DNA from: Kribbella antiqua
GTDB lineage: Bacteria; Actinomycetota; Actinomycetes; Propionibacteriales; Kribbellaceae
Assembly (NCBI RefSeq): GCF_004345665.1
Contig: NZ_SLWR01000016.1
Location: 1-64,000, forward strand
Length of the DNA: 64,000 nt
Direction of reading: 5' to 3'
A model generated the notes under the pieces. That model was given only the letters and a program-made list of their open reading frames with translations, was not told the origin of the DNA and made no database searches. The position numbers were made by a program, and so were the translations under genes. Shown piece by piece: positions 1-8,061 of the stretch; position 1 is the stretch's first letter; every line of letters begins with the position of its first letter.

Positions 1-116
1 CAACCAGCAACCTGACCCACGGGGAAGACCACCCCGACGGCCAGACCGCCAGCCAACACGAACCGATCACCCCGAACCCAAATCGCAACAGGCTCATGGC
101 GAAAGAAGCCCTCCAC
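1..116 (-). CDS. Possible partial ORF at the left edge, unrecognised
   Basis: A minus-strand frame stays open from a GTG at position 116 to the window edge and reads like protein (VAIWVRGDRF, then a hydrophobic stretch LAGGLAVGVVF). The same frame is also open further upstream, so the start is uncertain. No family is recognised. The flank carries a GGTGGCTTCA word that also occurs in the repeats near 9360-9440, so this may be non-coding repeat rather than gene. Low confidence. Confidence 0.22.
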   Translation of the reverse strand, partial: MEGFFRHEPVAIWVRGDRFVLAGGLAVGVVFPVGQVAG

Positions 117-451
117 CGTCTGCGGTGGGCCTGGCCACGGCACGGTGAAGCCACCGTGCGCCCCACCCCGAGGGCACAACGCGGCGGTCGCCGAGGCTGG
201 CTTGACCGTCCGACCCGGCCACGAACTGAGGGGCATTGGGTGAACTCACCAAAATGCGGTCAGCCGGCACCGGCCTGAGCCGCTGGCACGGTGCGGCTGG
301 CTGCCGACTGCCGGCGGCGGGCTGCGGGGCGGGGAGCGGGGGCAGTGTCGAGGTGTGATTAGGGTGTCACGGAGGGTGACGCTGGGGATGAGGTATTGGC
401 GTCTGGGCGAGGAAGTCTTTCACTGGAGGTGGTGGGCCGGGGGAGGGCCGG
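117..451. other. Intergenic region upstream of the xanthine dehydrogenase operon
   Basis: No convincing gene is seen here. A short inverted repeat, GTCAC at 366-370 and GTGAC at 376-380, lies about 70 bases before the first operon start and could be an operator for it. A purine-rich ribosome binding stretch (GGGGGAGGG) directly precedes the ATG at 452. Confidence 0.4.
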
Positions 452-1339
452 ATGGAGTTTTTGACGCCGATGGGCTGGGACGAGGCGCTGGCGATGAAGG
501 CGGATCGTCCGGATGCGCTGCCGCTCGCCGGTGGGACCGACGTGATGGTCGAGCTCAACCTGACCGCGCACAGACCAGCGGCTCTGCTTGACCTGACCCG
601 GATCCCCGAGCTCCGCACCTGGTCGACCACCGCCAACGAACACATCCGCCTCGGCGCCGGCGTGACCTACCGCCAGGTGATCGACGAACTCGCTGATCAA
701 CTCCCGGGTTTGGCGATGGCAGCGCGGACCGTTGGCTCTCCGCAGATCCGCAACCGCGGGACCGTCGGCGGCAACCTCGGCGCCGCCTCTCCAGCCGGCG
801 ATAGCCATCCGCCTCTACTCGCCGTCGGCGCCCAGATCGAGGTCAGCTCAAAGACCCGCGGCAGCAGGCTGATCCCGATCGACGAGTTCTTCACCGGCGT
901 CAAACGCAACGCCCTCGCACCGGACGAACTGATCGCCGCTGCAGTGATACCGACCGCACGTGGTCCGCAGCAGTTCAGCAAGATCGGCACCCGCAATGCG
1001 ATGGTGATCGCGGTCTGCTCTTTCGCCCTCGCCCTGGACGCCCACACCGAAGTCGTCGGCACCGGCATCGGCTCCGCCGCCCCGACCCCGATCCGTGCGG
1101 ACGAGGCCGAGCGCTACCTGACCGAAGTACTACAAGGCCTGCGACTGTGGCGTCGGCGCAGTCCGCTGCCCGAGTCCGTCGTACGGCGCTTTGCCGAGCT
1201 CGTCGCGGAGGCGGCGGCACCGATTGACGACGTACGGGGGACTGCGGTTTATCGACGGCACGCGCTGTCCGTGCTGGCTCGTCGTACTCTGACCTGGGCC
1301 TGGGACGAGTACTGGGCGACCGGTCAGTCCGCGGCATGA
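452..1339 (+). CDS. Xanthine dehydrogenase-type FAD-binding subunit
   Basis: FAD-binding middle subunit of a molybdenum hydroxylase (xanthine dehydrogenase/CO dehydrogenase CoxM class), which carries electrons from the iron-sulfur subunit to NAD or another acceptor in the cytoplasm. The two FAD-contact motifs of the family are present: LPLAGGTDVMVELN near residue 30 and TVGGNLGAASPAGD near residue 105. At 295 residues it has the usual length. It is first in an operon with the 2Fe-2S subunit (12-base gap) and, after an inserted deaminase, the Mo-binding subunit. The order resembles actinobacterial purine-catabolic xdh/puc operons; the substrate is inferred to be a purine from the deaminase neighbour. 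Confidence 0.9.
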   Translation: MEFLTPMGWDEALAMKADRPDALPLAGGTDVMVELNLTAHRPAALLDLTRIPELRTWSTTANEHIRLGAGVTYRQVIDELADQLPGLAMAARTVGSPQIRNRGTVGGNLGAASPAGDSHPPLLAVGAQIEVSSKTRGSRLIPIDEFFTGVKRNALAPDELIAAAVIPTARGPQQFSKIGTRNAMVIAVCSFALALDAHTEVVGTGIGSAAPTPIRADEAERYLTEVLQGLRLWRRRSPLPESVVRRFAELVAEAAAPIDDVRGTAVYRRHALSVLARRTLTWAWDEYWATGQSAA

Positions 1340-1351
1340 GGGCGGCGCCGG

Positions 1352-1825
1352 ATGCGGATCACGTGCACAGTCAACGGGCAGGCTCGCGAACTCGACGACG
1401 TTTGGGAGGGCGAGAGCCTGCTGTACGTCCTGCGCGAGCGGATGGGGCTGCCTGGTTCGAAAAACGCTTGTGAGCAAGGCGAATGCGGCTCGTGCACGGT
1501 GTACCTCGATGGCGAGACGGTCTGCTCGTGCCTGGTCGCCGCGGGGCAGGCCGACGGGCGGGAGATCCGCACGGTGGAGGGGCTGTCGGATGGCGAGCGT
1601 TTGCATCCGATCCAGCAGGCGTTCGTTGAGACCGGAGCCGTGCAGTGCGGATTCTGTACGCCGGGACTCCTGGTGCAGATCGAGGACCTTCTCCGACGTA
1701 CGCCGGACCCGACCGACCTGGAGATCCGCGAAGCGCTGGCCGGCAACCTCTGCCGCTGCACCGGCTACGAGCAGATCCTCGAGGCCGTCCGCCTCGCAGC
1801 CGGCCGAATCCGGAGCACCGCATGA
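1352..1825 (+). CDS. Xanthine dehydrogenase-type 2Fe-2S subunit
   Basis: Small iron-sulfur subunit that relays electrons from the molybdenum site to the FAD subunit. It has the plant-ferredoxin cluster motif (CEQGECGSC plus a later Cys in the first half) and the second all-helical [2Fe-2S]-binding domain with CGFCTPG and CRCTGY, all eight cysteines being visible. Its 157 residues match the family. It follows the FAD subunit in the operon. Its stop codon overlaps an ATG at 1822 (ATGA) that opens only a 19-codon reading frame; in an ordinary operon of this type that overlap would start the large subunit. Confidence 0.93.
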   Translation: MRITCTVNGQARELDDVWEGESLLYVLRERMGLPGSKNACEQGECGSCTVYLDGETVCSCLVAAGQADGREIRTVEGLSDGERLHPIQQAFVETGAVQCGFCTPGLLVQIEDLLRRTPDPTDLEIREALAGNLCRCTGYEQILEAVRLAAGRIRSTA

Positions 1826-1881
1826 CCACCGTGGACCGGATCGAGGCCAGCACCGTGGGCCGGGTCGGAGGCACCGCATGA
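1822..1881 (+). pseudogene. Fossil start of the Mo-binding subunit gene (19 codons)
   Basis: An ATG overlapping the stop of the 2Fe-2S gene opens a 19-residue frame ending in VGRVGGTA and stops at a TGA overlapping the deaminase ATG at 1878. Molybdenum-subunit N-termini in this family commonly read ...GRIGxSxxRPDxxxKVTG; the intact copy downstream at 3244 reads STGRIGDSPQRPDATLKVTG. The 19-mer therefore looks like the first codons of an earlier large-subunit gene, cut where the deaminase was inserted. It might still act as a coupling peptide. The homology is inferred from a very short segment. Confidence 0.45.
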
Positions 1882-3233
1882 TCACCGTGTTGTCGGGGTG
1901 TGCGGTCGTGACGATGGATGCGGGCCGCACGGAATACCGCTCCGGGCATCTGGTGGTCGACGGCGCGCGCGTCGTTGCGGTCGGGAGCGGGCCGGCGCCG
2001 TTCTCCCTCCGTACCGTGCACAACATTGACGCATCTGGATGTGTATTGACTCCAGGGTTGATCAACACTCATCAACATCTGTATCAATGGTTGACCCGCG
2101 GCCAAGCCACCGACGCCGGTCTCTTCGACTGGCTCCAGCAGCTGTACCCGACCTGGGCGAAGCTGGACGACGAGCTCGTCCACTCCGCATCACTCGGCGC
2201 ACTCTCCTGGCTCGCCCGTACCGGCTGTACGACGACAACCGACCACCACTACGTCTTCCCCAAGACCGGCGGCGACCCGCTCGGCGCCACCATCGAGGCG
2301 GCCCGCGAGGTCGGCCTCCGCTTCCACCCGACCCGCGGCTCGATGGACCTCGGCCAGCGCGACGGCGGCCTCCCGCCCGACGACATCGTCGAGGACCTAG
2401 ACACGATTCTGAGCCGCACCGAAGACGCGATCGCCACCCACCACGACCCGACGCCCGGAGCGATGGTGCGGATGGGCGTCGCGCCCTGCTCCCCGTTCTC
2501 GGTCAGCCCCGAGCTGCTCATCGAGGCCGCCCGCCTCGCCCGAAAGTACGGCGTACTGCTGCACACGCATCTCGCGGAAACGCTCGACGAGGACGAGTAC
2601 TGCCGGGAGCACTTCAACTGCTCACCCGTCGAATACCTCGAGCGACTCGGCTGGCTCGGCGACGATGTCTGGCTCGCACACACAATCCATCTCGACGACG
2701 AGGACCTGAAGAAGCTCGGCAGCACGCGGACAGGCGTTGCGCATTGCCCGTCGTCCAACGCACGGCTCGGAGCAGGGATCGCGCGAGTGCGAGATCTCAG
2801 AGACGCCGGTGCGCGGGTCGGACTCGGCGTGGATGGTTCCGCATCGAACGAGGCTGGCTCGTTGCTCGAGGAGGTCCGGCAGGCGGTGCTATTCGCTCGC
2901 TCGACCGGAGGTCCACAGGCGATGTCGGTCCGCGACGCGCTCGAGTTGGCGACGATCGGTGGTGCCGAGGTGCTCGGACGCGCGGACGAACTGGGTTCGG
3001 TCGAGCCCGGAAAGCTCGCGGACGTGGCGCTGTGGCGGATCGACGACCTTCCGCATGCCGGAATTGCAGATCCAGTGGCGGCTTTGGTGCTCGGCTCGCC
3101 GCCGCCGCTCGAGCTGCTGCTGGTCAACGGCCGGACCGTGGTGGAGCACGACCGGCTCGTCACTGTCGAGCAAGCTGCGGTGACCCGCCAAGTCGTTGCT
3201 GCACGCAACAAGCTCAGGAGCAGGCAAGGCTGA
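1878..3233 (+). CDS. 8-oxoguanine deaminase-like amidohydrolase
   Basis: A 451-residue metal-dependent hydrolase of the amidohydrolase superfamily (ATZ/TRZ and 8-oxoguanine deaminase group), predicted to deaminate an oxidised purine, 8-oxoguanine to urate being the best guess. Metal-site elements are visible in order: NTHQHLYQ (HxH) near residue 64, HTHLAET in the middle, AHTIHL, and GVDGSASNE supplying the late Asp. The C-terminal ELGSVEPGKLADVALW is typical of the group. The ATG at 1878 is chosen because it overlaps the upstream stop and begins a family-like N-terminus; upstream frame extension overlaps the 2Fe-2S gene. It sits inside the xanthine dehydrogenase operon, so deamination and hydroxylation may be coupled. 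Confidence 0.85.
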   Translation: MITVLSGCAVVTMDAGRTEYRSGHLVVDGARVVAVGSGPAPFSLRTVHNIDASGCVLTPGLINTHQHLYQWLTRGQATDAGLFDWLQQLYPTWAKLDDELVHSASLGALSWLARTGCTTTTDHHYVFPKTGGDPLGATIEAAREVGLRFHPTRGSMDLGQRDGGLPPDDIVEDLDTILSRTEDAIATHHDPTPGAMVRMGVAPCSPFSVSPELLIEAARLARKYGVLLHTHLAETLDEDEYCREHFNCSPVEYLERLGWLGDDVWLAHTIHLDDEDLKKLGSTRTGVAHCPSSNARLGAGIARVRDLRDAGARVGLGVDGSASNEAGSLLEEVRQAVLFARSTGGPQAMSVRDALELATIGGAEVLGRADELGSVEPGKLADVALWRIDDLPHAGIADPVAALVLGSPPPLELLLVNGRTVVEHDRLVTVEQAAVTRQVVAARNKLRSRQG

Positions 3234-3243
3234 GGAGCTGGCG

Positions 3244-5583
3244 ATGACGCTACGGACGGAGTCCTCGACAAGCACGGGCCGGATCGGCGACAGCCCGCAA
3301 CGCCCCGACGCGACGCTGAAGGTCACCGGCCAGTTCGCCTACTCCTCGGACCTGTGGATGGAGGGGATGCTGTGGGGCTCGACTTTGCGCAGTCCGCACC
3401 CGTACGCGCGGATCCGGTCGATCGACATCGCACCGGCGCTGGCGATGGCGGGCGTACAGGCTGTTCTGACGGCTGACGACGTACCGGGAATCAATGCGTA
3501 CGGGCTCGATCACCCGGATCAGCCGGTACTAGCGGAAGACGTCGTGCGCTATCAGGGCGAACCGGTAGCGCTGGTCGCGGCCGATCACCCCGAGGTCGCC
3601 CGGCTGGCGGCGGAACGCATCGTCGTGGACTACGAGCAGCTCACGCCGATCACCGACGCGATGACGGCCGTCGGTCACGTCGACTGGAACACACCCGGCC
3701 GAACCGGCGTACCAAGTCTGCATCCCGACGGAAACCTGGTTCGCCACGTGAAGATCCGCACCGGCGATCCCGACCCGAAGGCCGATGTCGTGATCATCGG
3801 CGAGTACGACGTCGGCATGCAGGATCAGGCGTTCCTCGGCCCCGAATCCGGGCTCGCCGTACCTGCCGAGGACGGTGGGATCGACCTGTACGTCGCCACG
3901 CAATGGCTGCATGTGGACCAGAAGCAGATCTGCGCTGCCCTCGGCCTCGGACCGGACAAGGTGCGGCTCACGCTCGCCGGCGTGGGTGGAGCGTTCGGCG
4001 GTCGTGAAGACTTGTCAATGCATGTCCATGCTTGTCTACTCGCGATCCACACTGGCAAGCCGGTGAAGATTGTCTACAACCGGGCGGAGTCGTTCCTCGG
4101 GCATGTCCATCGCCACCCGGCGCGGATGCGGTACGAGCACGGCGTACGGCGGGACGGCACCATCGTGTACGTCCACGCCACCATTTATCTCGACGGCGGC
4201 GCATACGCCTCGAGCACACCAGCGGTCGTCGCGAACGCTGCCACGATGGGCATCGGCCCGTACGACGTACCGAACGTCCGGATGGACTGCTACGGCGCCT
4301 ACACCAACAACCCGCCGTGTGGAGCGATGCGCGGCTTCGGCACCGTCCAGGCGGCGTACGCGTATGAAGCCCAGCTGGACCGGATCGCGGCCGAGCTAGG
4401 ACTTGATCCGGTGGGAGTGCGCTGCCGCAACGCCCTGCACGAAGGGTCGCGCGTGCCGACTGGTCAGCTGGTCGACAGCGCGGCACCGGTCGTCGAACTG
4501 CTGCATCGAGTAGAGGCGCTGCCGCTGCCGCCGCCGGTCGATCCCAGTCGACTGGATCTGCGCGAGCAGCCGGGCGGTGTCTCGAACACGACGCATGGAG
4601 AAGGCGTACGGCGTGGTGTCGGCTACGCGGTCGCCTTTAAGAATGTGGGGTTCTCGGAGGGGTTCGACGATTACTCGACGGCGCGCGTACGGCTGGAGAT
4701 CGTCGGGGGCGAGCCGGTGGTGACTGTCTACACGGCTGCTGCGGAGGTCGGGCAGGGGCTGGTCACGGTCGAGCAGCAGATCGTGCGTACTGAACTCGGG
4801 GTCGAGAAGGTGGTGTTGGCTCCGGCGGATACGCGGGTCGGCAACGGCGGGTCGACTTCGGCGTCTCGGCAGACCTACGTGACTGGTGGGGCGTTGAAGG
4901 CTGCTTGCGAGGCGGTGCGAGCGGAGGTTTTCGATGTCGCTCAGCGCTGCTACGGGCGGATGGTTCGCGGCTTGCGGCTGGTTGACGGGAAGGTTGTGTC
5001 GGACACGGAAGGCGGCATCGGGAGCTTGGCCGATCTGCTCGCGGACACCGTGGTGGAACGGACTGTGGAGTGGCGGCATCGACCGACGTACCCGCTTGAT
5101 CCGGAGACTGGTCAAGCCGACGCGCACGTTCAGTACGCCTTCGCCGCGCACCGGGCGGTCGTTGATGTCGACACCGAACTGGGGCTGGTGAAGGTGGTTG
5201 CGCTTGACTGCGTGCAGGATGTCGGTCGCGCGATCAACCCGCAGGCGGTGCGCGGCCAGATCTACGGCGGCAGCGTCCAGGGCCTCGGGCTCGCGGTGAT
5301 GGAGGAGATCGTCGTCACCGACGGATTGGTCCGCAACGCCTCCTTCACCGACTACCTGATCCCCACGATCCTCGACGTACCGCCGATGCGCGTGGAACTC
5401 CTCGAGTACGCCGACCCGCACGCGCCGTACGGCCTCCGCGGCGTCGGCGAACCCCCAACCATCTCCTCCGGCCCCGCCATCCTCTCCGCCCTCCGCCAAG
5501 CCACCCGCCAGCCCCTGACCCACATCCCCGTCCACCCCGACCACCTCATCGGCGGACCTGTAGCACTCACCAACCCCGAATAA
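3244..5583 (+). CDS. Xanthine dehydrogenase-type molybdopterin-binding subunit
   Basis: Large catalytic subunit (779 residues) that binds the molybdenum cofactor and hydroxylates the heterocyclic substrate. Family motifs are present: GVGGAFGGRED near residue 245, NPPCGAMRGFG near 360, a VGQG loop, and the C-terminal GLRGVGEPPT holding the glutamate that acts as base in this family. The ATG at 3244 is preferred over a TTG at 3196 because GAGGAG lies six bases upstream and the protein then begins with the usual GRIGxSxxRPD segment. It is last in the operon, ten bases after the deaminase. Confidence 0.92.
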   Translation: MTLRTESSTSTGRIGDSPQRPDATLKVTGQFAYSSDLWMEGMLWGSTLRSPHPYARIRSIDIAPALAMAGVQAVLTADDVPGINAYGLDHPDQPVLAEDVVRYQGEPVALVAADHPEVARLAAERIVVDYEQLTPITDAMTAVGHVDWNTPGRTGVPSLHPDGNLVRHVKIRTGDPDPKADVVIIGEYDVGMQDQAFLGPESGLAVPAEDGGIDLYVATQWLHVDQKQICAALGLGPDKVRLTLAGVGGAFGGREDLSMHVHACLLAIHTGKPVKIVYNRAESFLGHVHRHPARMRYEHGVRRDGTIVYVHATIYLDGGAYASSTPAVVANAATMGIGPYDVPNVRMDCYGAYTNNPPCGAMRGFGTVQAAYAYEAQLDRIAAELGLDPVGVRCRNALHEGSRVPTGQLVDSAAPVVELLHRVEALPLPPPVDPSRLDLREQPGGVSNTTHGEGVRRGVGYAVAFKNVGFSEGFDDYSTARVRLEIVGGEPVVTVYTAAAEVGQGLVTVEQQIVRTELGVEKVVLAPADTRVGNGGSTSASRQTYVTGGALKAACEAVRAEVFDVAQRCYGRMVRGLRLVDGKVVSDTEGGIGSLADLLADTVVERTVEWRHRPTYPLDPETGQADAHVQYAFAAHRAVVDVDTELGLVKVVALDCVQDVGRAINPQAVRGQIYGGSVQGLGLAVMEEIVVTDGLVRNASFTDYLIPTILDVPPMRVELLEYADPHAPYGLRGVGEPPTISSGPAILSALRQATRQPLTHIPVHPDHLIGGPVALTNPE

Positions 5584-5777
5584 CCCGAGCCACCCACGCT
5601 CAGCCACCCGACCGGAGCAATCCACGCGAAGGCATGGTGAGTGGCTCAGGTCCGCCGCTTCAGACATCTGCCGCTGACGTCGATGGAGGAGGTGAGCGGC
5701 GGGTGGGCGCCGACGCCGGCCCGACCCCGCCGCGAGGGCGCCGGCCCGCCCCCCACCTCGGGGAGTGTCGGCCGCGG

Positions 5778-5855
5778 CTGGTTGCGCCGCTTTGCGGAAT
5801 CCTGCTGCCACCAGGCGCAACCTTCTTTCCGCAAACCTGCTGTGGCGTTCGGTGG
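5778..5855. repeat. Palindromic repeat element, copy 1
   Basis: Element of about 75 bases with perfect outer arms TTTGCGGAA (5791-5799) and TTCCGCAAA (5827-5835). Between them sits CCTGCTGCCACCAGG, a slightly decayed inner hairpin. Flanks GGCTGGTTGCGCCG on the left and CCTGCTGTGGCGTTCGGTGGA on the right are shared with copy 2. Confidence 0.75.
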
Positions 5856-5877
5856 ACGGGTGCGCGGCGCTCCCGCG

Positions 5878-6079
5878 CGCGGTGTGGGCCGACGTCGCAT
5901 TCAACGCGAACGCCGGCCTGCCCGGCGGCGCCGAGGAGATCCGCCTCCTGCACTTCGCCATCGACGGCCTGGTGCTCGACCAGCTCACCCCCGGCACCGG
6001 CCGCCCCTACGACGTACACGCCACCACCGCCTGCCTGGTCCGCCGCCTCGTCCGCAGGGACGACACCAGCATCATTTGA
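5878..6079 (+). pseudogene. Remnant of a TetR-type regulator C-terminal domain
   Basis: The frame ending at 6079 contains AEEIRLLHFAIDGLVLDQLTPG, then a short Arg-rich tail. This resembles the last helices of TetR-family ligand-binding domains, where a line such as LRFAxDGLxLDxLT is common. No helix-turn-helix is found upstream; instead the frame runs into palindromic repeat copy 1 and GC-rich sequence. I read it as the 3' stump of a deleted regulator gene. A small unrelated protein is possible. Confidence 0.35.
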
Positions 6080-6156
6080 TGGGCTGACCAGTCAAATGAT
6101 GGGTTCCCCGCTCGAATACAGGCGGGGAACCCACAAGCTGGTGGGGTAACCCACCA
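6071..6156. repeat. Three consecutive perfect inverted repeats
   Basis: Three hairpins follow one another: ATCATTTGA (6071-6079) with TCAAATGAT (6092-6100); GGGTTCCCCGC (6101-6111) with GCGGGGAACCC (6122-6132); TGGTGGG (6139-6145) with CCCACCA (6150-6156) around a GTAA loop. The middle one could end transcription, but no T-run follows. The first overlaps the end of the TetR-like remnant. Confidence 0.7.
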
Positions 6157-6289
6157 AACGCCTGGCGGCCCACCGCCCGCTGTGCAGCACTCGGGCCGGC
6201 ACTCGGCGCGGCGTCTCGCGGAGCTGCTCTTCAGGACCCCGGGCGTGGCGGGCCCGGGCGCGGCGGGCCGGACGCCGGGCGCCAGGAGA

Positions 6290-6690
6290 CCGAGCCCCGG
6301 CACGGGGGCCGCGGGCCCAACACCGGCCCGGATGTGGGCGTGCCGGCTCGATCCCGTCAGGGCGTGCTGGCTCGGTCCCGCGCGGGGTCGGCCTGTGGCT
6401 GGTTGCGCCGCTTTGCGGAATCCTGCTGCCAGCAGGTGCAAACTTCTTTCCGCAAACCTGCTGTGTGGCGTTCGGTGGAGAGGGTGCGCGGTGGGCCCCG
6501 CGCGGTGGGCCCCGCGCGGTGGGCCCGGGCGCGGGGCCCCGGGCGCCAGTGAACCCGAGCCCTGGCAGGGGGCCGCGGGCCCAACCCTGGCCCGGATGTG
6601 GGCGTGCCGGCTCGATCCCGCCAGGGGTAAGGGCTCGATCCCGCCAGGGGTACGGGCTCGATCCCGCCAGGGAGCGGGCTCGTGCCCCGC
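6290..6690. repeat. GC-rich direct and tandem repeats
   Basis: Two imperfect copies of a roughly 70-base block share GGCCGCGGGCCCAAC and CCGGATGTGGGCGTGCCGG (about 6297-6355 and 6550-6618). A unit of about 22 bases containing GGCTCGATCCCGCCAGGG is repeated three to four times at 6609-6682. A GCGCGGTGGGCCCC unit is repeated near 6487-6530. These generate the long spurious frames of this zone. Confidence 0.7.
6400..6476. repeat. Palindromic repeat element, copy 2
   Basis: Best-preserved copy. Outer arms TTTGCGGAA (6412-6420) and TTCCGCAAA (6448-6456) are perfect, and the inner CCTGCTGCCAGCAGG is a second perfect hairpin with a one-base loop, so a cruciform-like fold is possible. Same orientation as copies 1 and 3. 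Confidence 0.78.
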
Positions 6691-6705
6691 GGGTTGGCCG
6701 GGGGC

Positions 6706-6785
6706 TGGTTGCTGCGCTTTGCGGAAAGCTGCTGCCAGCAGGTGCAAACTTCTTTCCGGAAACCTGCGGCCGGCGTCCGGTGGAC
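6706..6785. repeat. Palindromic repeat element, copy 3
   Basis: Left arm TTTGCGGAA (6718-6726), right arm TTCCGGAAA (6754-6762) with one substitution, inner GCTGCTGCCAGCAGG intact. It lies about 85 bases beyond the 3' end of the epoxide hydrolase gene. Confidence 0.72.
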
Positions 6786-6869
6786 CGGGTCCGCGGCTCG
6801 GGGCAGCACAGCACACGCGCCGCGGCCGGTCCACCGAGAGTGGGCCGGCCGAGGCGTGGTTTCAATTGG

Positions 6870-8000
6870 TTAGAGCGAGCGGAAGAACTTGCGGAGGTCT
6901 TCGGTGAGGTCGGCGGGGCGTTCTAGGGAGGCGTAGTGGCCGCCCTCCTTGAAGGTGGACCAGTGGACGATGTTGGTGTTGTCGCGTTCGGCGAGCGGGC
7001 GGATCGTCTTGAAGTCGTCGGCGAAGACGGCGACGCCGGTGGGGGCGTGGTTGAGGGCTGGTTCGGCGCCGGCGTGGGCCTCTTCGTAGTGGTAGCGGCC
7101 GGCCGCGGCGGAGGTGTTGGTGAACCAGTACAGGCTGACCTCGGTGAGGATCTGGTCGCGGGTGACCAGGCTGGTGCCGTTGCCGAAGCTGTTGAACAGT
7201 TCGTTCCAGGCGAGCTGGCCGACCGGCGAATCGGAGATGCCGACGGCAACGGTCTGCGGACGGGTCGAGTTGATCGCGTTGTAGCCGCCGACCGACTGGA
7301 ACCACTTCAGGTGTTCCAGCGCCGCGTAGTCCTCCGGCGTGAACTTCTCGAACTCCGCCGGATCACCCGACGGGAACGAGAACAGCTGCAGTACGTGCAA
7401 CCCGAGGAAGCCGTCCGGGTTCAGCAGGCCGAGCTCGCGGGCGACCATCGCGCCGCCGTCGGACCCGTGAGCGCCGTACGACGAATAGCCGAGCCGGCGC
7501 ATCAGCTTGTCGAAGGTACGGGCGACGCGGGCCATGGTCCAGCCGCGGTCGACGAGCGGCGTACTGAATCCGAAGCCGGGGATCGACGGGACGACGACGG
7601 AGAACGCGTCCTCGGCCGAACCGCCGTACGCGACCGGGTCCGTCAGCGGGCCGATCATGTCGAGGAAGTCGACGAACGAACCCGGGTAGGTGTGGGTCAG
7701 CAGCAGCGGGGTGGCGCCTTCGACCGGCGACGGGACGTGGATGAAGTGCACGGTCTGGCCGTCGATCTCGGTCAGGTAGTGCGGGACCTCGTTCATCCGC
7801 GCTTCCTCGGCGCGCCAGTCGAAGCCGTTCTGCCAGTGGTCGACCATCTCGCGGAGGTAGTGGTTCGGGGTGCCGTAGTCCCAGTCGTCGCCGGGAGCGG
7901 GCTCGGGCAGCCGCGTCCGCGCGAGGCGGGCGAGCAGATCGTCCAGGTCAGCCTGGGCGATGTCGACGGTGAAGGGCCGGATGCTCTCGTTTGTGCTCAT
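6870..8000 (-). CDS. Epoxide hydrolase (EHN-domain alpha/beta hydrolase)
   Basis: Soluble 376-residue hydrolase of the microsomal epoxide hydrolase class, opening epoxides with water. The N-terminal EHN domain (about residues 5-115, with DDWDYGTPNHYLREMVDHW) precedes the alpha/beta-hydrolase core. Catalytic elements: oxyanion segment HTYPGSF, nucleophile elbow GSDGG in place of a serine elbow (Asp nucleophile, as in epoxide hydrolases), and late His in EGGHYASLERP. The ATG at 8000 starts the protein directly at the EHN domain; longer frames enter the divergent promoter. It faces away from a WYL regulator across a 61-base gap with a perfect operator, so control by that regulator is likely. Confidence 0.9.
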   Translation of the reverse strand: MSTNESIRPFTVDIAQADLDDLLARLARTRLPEPAPGDDWDYGTPNHYLREMVDHWQNGFDWRAEEARMNEVPHYLTEIDGQTVHFIHVPSPVEGATPLLLTHTYPGSFVDFLDMIGPLTDPVAYGGSAEDAFSVVVPSIPGFGFSTPLVDRGWTMARVARTFDKLMRRLGYSSYGAHGSDGGAMVARELGLLNPDGFLGLHVLQLFSFPSGDPAEFEKFTPEDYAALEHLKWFQSVGGYNAINSTRPQTVAVGISDSPVGQLAWNELFNSFGNGTSLVTRDQILTEVSLYWFTNTSAAAGRYHYEEAHAGAEPALNHAPTGVAVFADDFKTIRPLAERDNTNIVHWSTFKEGGHYASLERPADLTEDLRKFFRSL

Positions 8001-8020
8001 GGCTTCACCGTAGAATCCGT

Positions 8021-8041
8021 ATAGGAACATTAGGTTCCTAT
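8021..8041. promoter_or_regulatory. Operator between epoxide hydrolase and WYL regulator genes
   Basis: Perfect inverted repeat ATAGGAAC (8021-8028) and GTTCCTAT (8034-8041), five-base spacer ATTAG, in the middle of the 61-base divergent intergenic region. It is the natural site for the WYL regulator to control itself and the hydrolase. GGAGGAG at 8046-8052 is the regulator's ribosome binding site. Confidence 0.72.
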
Positions 8042-8061
8042 TAACCGGAGGAGTTTTCAGC

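Larger units (their letters stand above)
5584..6869. other. Repeat-rich intergenic zone without an intact gene
   Basis: About 1.3 kb between the molybdenum subunit and the epoxide hydrolase. It contains three copies of a palindromic element, a decayed TetR-like fragment, three consecutive inverted repeats and several GC-rich tandem repeats (listed separately). Long open frames on both strands are low-complexity products of the GC-rich repeats, with the same repeat translated in different frames, so none is called as a gene. Confidence 0.7.

Noticed and set aside
4396..5997. Long minus-strand open frame opposite the molybdenum-subunit gene
   Set aside because: The plus strand encodes a well-conserved enzyme here; the antisense frame is open because of GC-rich third positions and shows no family features.
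6007..6926. Several open frames of 150-275 codons on both strands in the repeat zone
   Set aside because: The same palindromic and tandem repeats are translated in different frames; products are Pro/Arg/Gly/Ala-rich and lack any domain.
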